Part shown: one piece after another, positions 5,568-9,791 of the stretch
Layout of the letters: every line of letters begins with the position of its first letter
Position numbering within the stretch: position 1 is the first letter of the stretch
From: Chloroflexi bacterium UBA6265
GTDB taxonomy: Bacteria; Chloroflexota; Chloroflexia; Thermomicrobiales; UBA6265
DNA length: 9,791 nt
Direction of reading: 5' to 3'
NCBI GenBank assembly: GCA_002440805.1
Contig: DJVD01000077.1
Location: 821 to 10,611, forward strand
Translations under genes and position numbers: made by a program
The notes under the pieces: generated by a model
Databases searched by the model: none
Seen by the model: only the letters and a program-made list of their open reading frames with translations
Told to the model about the DNA's origin: nothing

Positions 5568-6695
5568 TCACACAACCGGTGGCACGCCGGCTTTGCCGCG
5601 CGTTGCCTCATAACGGGCGCGCAGCTGGCCACAGGCCGCATCGATCTCAACGCCGCGGCTGTAGCGCACGGTGGTGGGCACGCCATGGCTGCTGACGATC
5701 TCGGCGAAGCGATCGATCATCTGCACAGTTGGCCGCTCGAAATCCAGCACTTCCACCGGATTGAACGGAATTACGTTCACATGGCACAGCCGGCCGCGAA
5801 GCAGGCGCCCCAGTTCATCAGCAATTTCATCGCTGTTGTTAATGCCATTCATCAGCGCGTACTCGAAACTGATGCGTCTGCCGGTTTTGGCGATATAGCG
5901 GTCGCAGGCTGCAAGCAGGTCTTGCACCGGCCAGCGAGCGTTGATAGGCACCAGTCGCCCGCGCAGCTCGTTGTTCGGTGCATGCAAACTCACTGCCAGG
6001 TTGAGTTGCAGTGGTTCCTCGGCGAGGGCATCGATCCTGGGCACAATGCCAGAGGTGCTCACCGTAATGCGACGGGCTCCGAAGTTCATGCCGCGAGGAT
6101 CGTGGATGATATTGATGAACTTCATCGTTTCGGCGTAATTCTGCAGCGGCTCGCCCATCCCCATCATCACGAGGTTGGTAAGGGTACGGCCAACCTTGCG
6201 CGAGAGCCGGGCGGCATCCACGGTTTGCTGCACGATTTCGCCGGCGCTGAGGCTGCGGGTTAATCCTCCGAGGCCGGTAGCGCAGAAGGCACAGCCCACG
6301 GCACACCCTACCTGGCAGCTCACGCACACCGTGGCGCGCTCCGGATACAGCATCAGCACCGTCTCCACCACCTGGCCGTCAAACGTCTCGTAGAGGAGTT
6401 TGTAGGTATCTCCGTTGTCCGTCACCTTTTGGTCGACCAACGTCATGGTGGCAAAGGGCAACGATTCAGCGAGGGTGGTTTGCAGCGATGCAGGGATATT
6501 CTTCATGTCGCCGTAGCCGGCGGCAAAATGCTCATATCCCCAGTTGTAGAGCTGTTTGGCGCGAAAGGCGGGTGCACCCAATTCGTTCAGTTTGTCGCCG
6601 AGCTCTTCTACTGTGAGATCGTAAAAACCGGTAAGGCGCTTGCGACGGCTAACGGGATTAATAGGGGCAGGTTGAGGGGTGATTATTTCGGACAT
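5568..6695 (-). CDS. rlmN: Dual-specificity RNA methyltransferase RlmN
   Basis: Radical SAM enzyme that methylates C2 of adenine 2503 in 23S rRNA and of A37 in some tRNAs. 375 aa, normal length. The iron-sulfur ligands are C131, C135 and C138 (CAVGCAFC), the SAM-contacting motif is GMGEPLQN (179-186), and the methyl-carrying and accessory cysteines are available as C355 (near the C-terminus, DAACGQLRARY) and C124. SLHAPN (236-241), the substrate-binding region, is present. ATG 6695 is chosen as the first residue before the conserved LTGFYDLTVEEL; only a weak GAGA precedes it. It is read toward oriC, ending 50 nt from the outermost DnaA box, and no strong terminator is seen there. Divergent from pxpA. 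RlmN rather than Cfr by overall sequence and context. Confidence 0.95.
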   Translation of the reverse strand: MSEIITPQPAPINPVSRRKRLTGFYDLTVEELGDKLNELGAPAFRAKQLYNWGYEHFAAGYGDMKNIPASLQTTLAESLPFATMTLVDQKVTDNGDTYKLLYETFDGQVVETVLMLYPERATVCVSCQVGCAVGCAFCATGLGGLTRSLSAGEIVQQTVDAARLSRKVGRTLTNLVMMGMGEPLQNYAETMKFINIIHDPRGMNFGARRITVSTSGIVPRIDALAEEPLQLNLAVSLHAPNNELRGRLVPINARWPVQDLLAACDRYIAKTGRRISFEYALMNGINNSDEIADELGRLLRGRLCHVNVIPFNPVEVLDFERPTVQMIDRFAEIVSSHGVPTTVRYSRGVEIDAACGQLRARYEATRGKAGVPPVV

Positions 6696-6745
6696 GGGTT
6701 TCTCGGGTTGAAGATCGGGGAAGGTGTCGACGGGCCGACCAGGTC

Positions 6746-6754
6746 ATTTTACCA
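6746..6754 (-). promoter_or_regulatory. Possible extended -10 promoter of rlmN
   Basis: The minus strand reads TGGTAAAAT, an extended -10 form (TGn then TAAAAT), about 50 nt upstream of the rlmN ATG. No -35 at proper distance was recognised. Weak call. Confidence 0.3.
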
Positions 6755-6783
6755 TTGTGTCAACACGTTTCCGGAGGAACACC

Positions 6784-7536
6784 ATGCGCATTGATATCAA
6801 TAGCGATCTCGGCGAGAGCTACGGCGCCTGGACGATGGCCGATGATGCGGCCCTGATTGGTGCGATCAGCAGTGCCAATATCGCCTGTGGCTATCACGCC
6901 GGCGATCCGCGGGTGATGCTGCACACGGTGGAGGCATGCGCACAGGCAGGTGTTGCTATCGGTGCCCATCCAGGCTTTCCGGATGTGATTGGCTTCGGCC
7001 GGCGCCAGATGCAGTTGACTCCCCTTGAGATCTACACCGATGTGATGGTGCAGATCGGCGCATTGCAGGCAATCTGCAAGGCAGTGGGCGTGCCCCTCCA
7101 TCACGTGAAACCCCACGGCGCGATGTACACCATGGCGGCAGCAGATTACGAGATGTCCGTTCCTATTGTTAACGCCATCGCTGCCACCATGGATCGGCCG
7201 CTGATCTATGCCCAACCGGGGAGTGCCACGGCCAAAGCCGCAGTGGACGCCGGGATTGCGGTAGCCCATGAAATCTTCGCCGATCGCGCGTATCGCAGTG
7301 ATGGCCAACTCGCACCACGATCCCTCCCCGATGCCGTGTTGCACGATGCGGACGAGATCGCGGCGCGAGCCATGCGCATGATTCGCGGGGAAGCGATTGC
7401 GACGATCGATGGCGGAACCCTGCAGCTGCAAAGTGACACTATTTGCGTGCATGGTGACACTACCGAATCGGTGGAGATCAGCAAATCGTTAAGAAATGCC
7501 CTCATTTCTGCCGGTTTTACCATTTCTTCAGAATGA
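6784..7536 (+). CDS. pxpA: 5-oxoprolinase subunit PxpA (LamB/YcsF family)
   Basis: Subunit A of the ATP-dependent 5-oxoprolinase that opens 5-oxo-L-proline (pyroglutamate) to L-glutamate in the cytoplasm. 250 aa, as usual. Conserved blocks in order: RIDINSDLGESYG at the N-terminus, ANIACGYHAGDP (31-42), GAHPGFPDVIGFGRR, HHVKPHGAMYT, EIFADRAYRSDGQL and ICVHGDT near the C-terminus, with the expected His and Asp residues. ATG 6784 is chosen because GGAGG (6773-6777) lies 6 nt upstream and the family begins with MxIDLNxDLGE; a longer reading from 6724 lacks support. The stop overlaps the start of pxpBC (ATGA), implying coupled translation. Divergent from rlmN across 88 nt. Confidence 0.97.
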   Translation: MRIDINSDLGESYGAWTMADDAALIGAISSANIACGYHAGDPRVMLHTVEACAQAGVAIGAHPGFPDVIGFGRRQMQLTPLEIYTDVMVQIGALQAICKAVGVPLHHVKPHGAMYTMAAADYEMSVPIVNAIAATMDRPLIYAQPGSATAKAAVDAGIAVAHEIFADRAYRSDGQLAPRSLPDAVLHDADEIAARAMRMIRGEAIATIDGGTLQLQSDTICVHGDTTESVEISKSLRNALISAGFTISSE

Positions 7537-9125
7537 CCAAATTTCCCCACACTATCGACATCATTTCCGGTTCGCTGTTGTTTGTCGTGGCCGAAGCGAT
7601 GAACGTCCATACCACACATCGCATCGCGGCGACCATGCGGATTCTGGATGACGCGCCACTGTACGGAATCCACGATCTTATCCCTTCGTATGGCTCTATT
7701 CTTGTTCTTTACGATGAAACAGTAACATCAGGGGCGGCGCTGGTTTCGAGTCTCACGGCGGCCTGGGATCAAAGCTCCGAACTAACGTTTGATGAGCAGC
7801 GCGACTCCGTCAGTATCGCTGTCGTTTATGGGGATAAATTTGGGGACGATCTCGCGAACGTATCGGAGCATACGGGGTTAACCGAGCATGACGTGATAAC
7901 ACTTCACGCCAGTGGGAGCTACACCGTGGGGGCCGTTGGGTTCGCGCCGGGATTTACGTATCTCATCGGATTGCCTCCCGCGCTGGCCACACCACGCCGA
8001 TCAACCCCTCGTGTGCGGGTGCCCGCCGGAAGTGTTGGTATAGGCGGTGCCCAAACCGGTGTCTATGCCTTGCCCTCGGCCGGAGGCTGGAACCTGATTG
8101 GTCGTTCCCCTACCCGGTTGTTCGATCCGGCTGCAGATCCACCGGTGTTGCTGCAACTTGGTGATCAGGTCCAGTTCCAACCGATTGAATCTGCCGATTT
8201 CACCGGTATCGAACCGGAACCGGTCTCGGCGGCAGGTGACGGCCCCATCGAGGTGGTTACGCCTGGTATGCAAACCACGCTGCAAGATCTGGGTCGCTAT
8301 GGCATGGGCCGGTATGGATTTGCCATTGATGGCGCCGCCGATCGGGTGAGCCTGGTGATTGCCAATGCCCTTGTGGGCAACGATCCCGGTGTGGCCGGGC
8401 TCGAAATCACCCAGCAGGGCCCGTCGCTGCGCTTCCATCGGCGCATGCAGTTGGCATTGGCGGGTGCCGATCTTGGGGCGCGGCTGAACGGGCGGGTGGT
8501 GGCGATGGAGCGGATGTTCGAAACCATGCCTGGCGATGAACTTTCGTTTTCCCATCCGGCGCACTCGGTGAGTGCGCGGGCCTACCTGGCGGTGCGGGGT
8601 GGATTCGATGTGCCGCTGGTGATGGGCAGCGCCAGTACCAACCTGCTGGCTGGCATTGGTGGATGGCACGGGCGAGCGTTGGTGCGTGGCGATCGCCTGC
8701 CACTCGGGCAGCGCGAGACCCCGGATTCACCCTTCACCCCAGGACTACAGCGAAGCGCGACGCTGCATCATCGCGATGAGCCATTTCGCGTGCGCCCCGG
8801 TGTGCAGCGCGATCGCTTTAACGATGCCACCTGGCGGACATTCCTTTCAGAGCCTTTTGCCGTCAGCGATGAGGCCAATCGCGTGGGCCTGCGGTTACTC
8901 GGGCCATCGTTAGCACCACTGGGTGGCGCCGATGTTCTCAGCGAAGGGATTGTGACCGGGTCGATTCAGGTGACAGGGGAAGGCCGGGCAATCGTGATGT
9001 TACCGGGGCACGCCACAATTGGGGGCTATACCAAGATCGCCACGGTGGTACCGGACGAATGGGATCGTCTCGGGCAGTTGGCACCCGGAGACATGGTTCG
9101 CTTTCGGGAGGACAGTCAGGTGTAA
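7533..9125 (+). CDS. pxpBC: Fused 5-oxoprolinase subunits PxpB-PxpC (KipI-KipA)
   Basis: Two subunits usually encoded separately are joined in one 530-aa chain. Residues 1 to about 228 are PxpB/KipI, with YGIHDLIPSYGSILVLYD, GAVGFAPGFTYLIGLP, TPRVRVPAGSVGIGGAQTGVY and GGWNLIGRSPTRLFDP. Residues from about 235 are PxpC/KipA, starting IEVVTPGMQTTLQDLGRYG, then GFAIDGAADRVSLVIANALVGND, AGLEITQQGP and YLAVRGGFDVPLVMGSASTN. With PxpA they form the 5-oxoprolinase. The N-terminal first 35 residues are poorly conserved compared with KipI. The linker is short (about 5-10 aa: EPVSAAGDGP). The start is ATGA-coupled to pxpA. The last 10 bases overlap the 3' end of the convergent receiver gene. Confidence 0.93.
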   Translation: MTKFPHTIDIISGSLLFVVAEAMNVHTTHRIAATMRILDDAPLYGIHDLIPSYGSILVLYDETVTSGAALVSSLTAAWDQSSELTFDEQRDSVSIAVVYGDKFGDDLANVSEHTGLTEHDVITLHASGSYTVGAVGFAPGFTYLIGLPPALATPRRSTPRVRVPAGSVGIGGAQTGVYALPSAGGWNLIGRSPTRLFDPAADPPVLLQLGDQVQFQPIESADFTGIEPEPVSAAGDGPIEVVTPGMQTTLQDLGRYGMGRYGFAIDGAADRVSLVIANALVGNDPGVAGLEITQQGPSLRFHRRMQLALAGADLGARLNGRVVAMERMFETMPGDELSFSHPAHSVSARAYLAVRGGFDVPLVMGSASTNLLAGIGGWHGRALVRGDRLPLGQRETPDSPFTPGLQRSATLHHRDEPFRVRPGVQRDRFNDATWRTFLSEPFAVSDEANRVGLRLLGPSLAPLGGADVLSEGIVTGSIQVTGEGRAIVMLPGHATIGGYTKIATVVPDEWDRLGQLAPGDMVRFREDSQV

Positions 9126-9523
9126 CCGGGGTAGTTGCAAATCGTGTTGAGGACATCCTCAAGATCGAACGGCTTCTGCAGGAATGGCACAGTCAGGCCG
9201 ACGGGGGATTCCGATGCGCTCATCAGGATCACATCGATATCTCCCCAGCGGTTTGTAATCTCGCGGAGCAAGCCCACCCCACCCAGCCGTGGCATCTTCA
9301 TATCGGCCAGCACCACGTCGGGTTTCTTGCGCTCAATGTGGGTCAGGGCGCTGCGGCCATCACCTTCATGGGCGACGACAAAGCCTTCGTCTTCCAACAA
9401 CTGCTGGAGAATATCGGCTACCCGCAGGTCATCATCCACAATCAACACCTCGGGGGTGTGATCCTGGTATCTCGCACAGGGTGTCATGTCTTCATCTGGA
9501 TCACTAGTCTGTTCGGAATTCAA
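9116..9523 (-). CDS. Stand-alone response regulator receiver domain
   Basis: A CheY-like receiver domain without any output domain, 135 aa. Phosphorylation machinery is intact: D30 and D31 in VLIVDDD, phospho-acceptor D74 in VVLADMKMP, the switch serine S102 in ILMSAS, and K117 in LQKPF. The first 23 residues are an acidic extension (MNSEQTSDPDEDMTPC). The start is TTG 9523, supported by AGGTGAGG about 5 nt upstream; an internal ATG at 9487 has no such site. It may pass a phosphate or act by protein binding, like other single-domain regulators. No sensor kinase is in the window, so the partner is unknown. It converges on pxpBC with a 10-bp overlap and is divergent from the MBL hydrolase, which may share its control region. 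Confidence 0.9.
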   Translation of the reverse strand: MNSEQTSDPDEDMTPCARYQDHTPEVLIVDDDLRVADILQQLLEDEGFVVAHEGDGRSALTHIERKKPDVVLADMKMPRLGGVGLLREITNRWGDIDVILMSASESPVGLTVPFLQKPFDLEDVLNTICNYPGYT

Positions 9524-9557
9524 AATGCCTCACCTACTCGCAATATCCCTCAGGTGG

Positions 9558-9588
9558 CGTATCGCAGAAACCATACCGCCGCGATACG
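9558..9588. promoter_or_regulatory. 8-bp perfect inverted repeat between divergent receiver and MBL genes, candidate operator
   Basis: CGTATCGC (9558-9565) and GCGATACG (9581-9588) are exact reverse complements with a 15-nt spacer, so half-site centres are 23 nt apart. It lies in the 101-nt divergent region, 35 nt from the receiver start and 36 nt from the MBL start. This is good placement for one dimer controlling both genes. The binding protein is not known; promoters here are weak by eye. Confidence 0.5.
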
Positions 9589-9624
9589 ATAAGATGAATT
9601 GCTTGCCACTATAAGGAGGATCGT

Positions 9625-9791
9625 ATGACGCTGCGTATTTACCAGCTCCCGGCCGGACCCGCCGCAACCAATGCCTACCTGGTGGTAGATACCGTCACCG
9701 GCGATGCCATGCTGGTCGACACGCCTCCGGGCGTGGCCGAGGCCGCCTCCCGCGCCGCCGAGGAATCGGGAGCGAATGTGCTCTATATCGT
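9625..9791 (+). CDS. Metallo-beta-lactamase-fold hydrolase, N-terminal part (cut by window edge)
   Basis: Only the first 55 codons are present: MTLRIYQLPAGPAATNAYLV then VDTVTGDAMLVDTPPG and an alpha helix ending GANVLYIV. The pattern GPxxTNAYLV-D-TGxAxLVD is typical of the glyoxalase II-like MBL branch, and the HxHxDH metal site would come next, beyond the right edge. ATG 9625 is preceded by AAGGAGGA with AGGAGG 5 nt away, a very strong ribosome binding site. Substrate cannot be inferred. Divergent from the receiver gene. Confidence 0.8.
   Translation, partial: MTLRIYQLPAGPAATNAYLVVDTVTGDAMLVDTPPGVAEAASRAAEESGANVLYI

Noticed and set aside
5544..5580. Repeated AACCGGT (5544-5550, 5574-5580) and GTCACAC copies around the rlmN stop as a terminator or attachment site
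   Set aside because: Palindromic AccGGT can pair, but the result is long-looped without a U-run; no sign of an integrated element or of a second attachment site.
5520..6263. 247-codon frame on the plus strand opposite rlmN, starting in the AT-rich origin stretch
   Set aside because: Antisense shadow of rlmN; no ribosome binding site and no family motif.
1..9791. CRISPR arrays, insertion sequences, prophage or toxin-antitoxin genes
   Set aside because: No regularly spaced repeats, transposase, integrase or toxin-like small gene pairs were found; the region reads as a stable core-genome neighbourhood.

Overview
The window looks like the replication-origin neighbourhood of a bacterial chromosome, moderately GC-rich (my impression is roughly 60 %). 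The gene order rpmH-rnpA-yidD-yidC-jag, the short YidC without the large periplasmic domain of Gram-negative YidC, and the presence of jag/khpB point to a Gram-positive-type or Chloroflexota-like lineage. Chloroflexota is my best guess but is not proven by anything here.

Layout. Positions 1-3423 (minus strand) hold an operon read right to left: rpmH (L34), rnpA (RNase P protein), yidD, yidC, jag/khpB, then the start of a PfkB-type sugar/nucleoside kinase that leaves the window. A very good sigma70-type promoter (TTGACG, 18 nt, TATAAT) lies at 3594-3623 and gives a leader of about 160 nt. Two gene pairs, rnpA/yidD and jag/pfkB, overlap by ATGA. The untranslated gaps carry related hairpins. Positions 3624-3902 hold no credible gene but contain competing inverted repeats. 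Positions 3903-5078 (minus) encode an EboE-like TIM-barrel protein, standing alone without other ebo genes. Positions 5250-5538 are a convincing oriC: about eight DnaA boxes in two oppositely oriented arrays, with an AT-rich stretch beside the right array. dnaA, which often lies next to rpmH and the origin, is not in the window.

Right of the origin, rlmN (23S rRNA A2503/tRNA A37 methyltransferase, minus) reads toward the origin. Divergent from it is a two-gene 5-oxoprolinase operon, pxpA followed by a fused pxpB-pxpC, coupled by ATGA. Its 3' end overlaps, tail to tail, a stand-alone receiver-domain response regulator (minus). That gene is divergent from a metallo-beta-lactamase-fold hydrolase cut by the right edge, and an 8-bp perfect inverted repeat sits between the two.

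How the parts work together: the left operon supplies translation (L34), tRNA maturation (RnpA), membrane protein insertion (YidC, YidD) and RNA binding (KhpB). The right side combines rRNA modification with recycling of 5-oxoproline to glutamate. The EboE homologue, the receiver protein and the MBL hydrolase have no role that can be fixed from the sequence. The points most worth a second look are the orphan eboE beside oriC, the box-CAGCCCGAAT-box modules inside oriC, and the repeated hairpin families in the rpmH operon.
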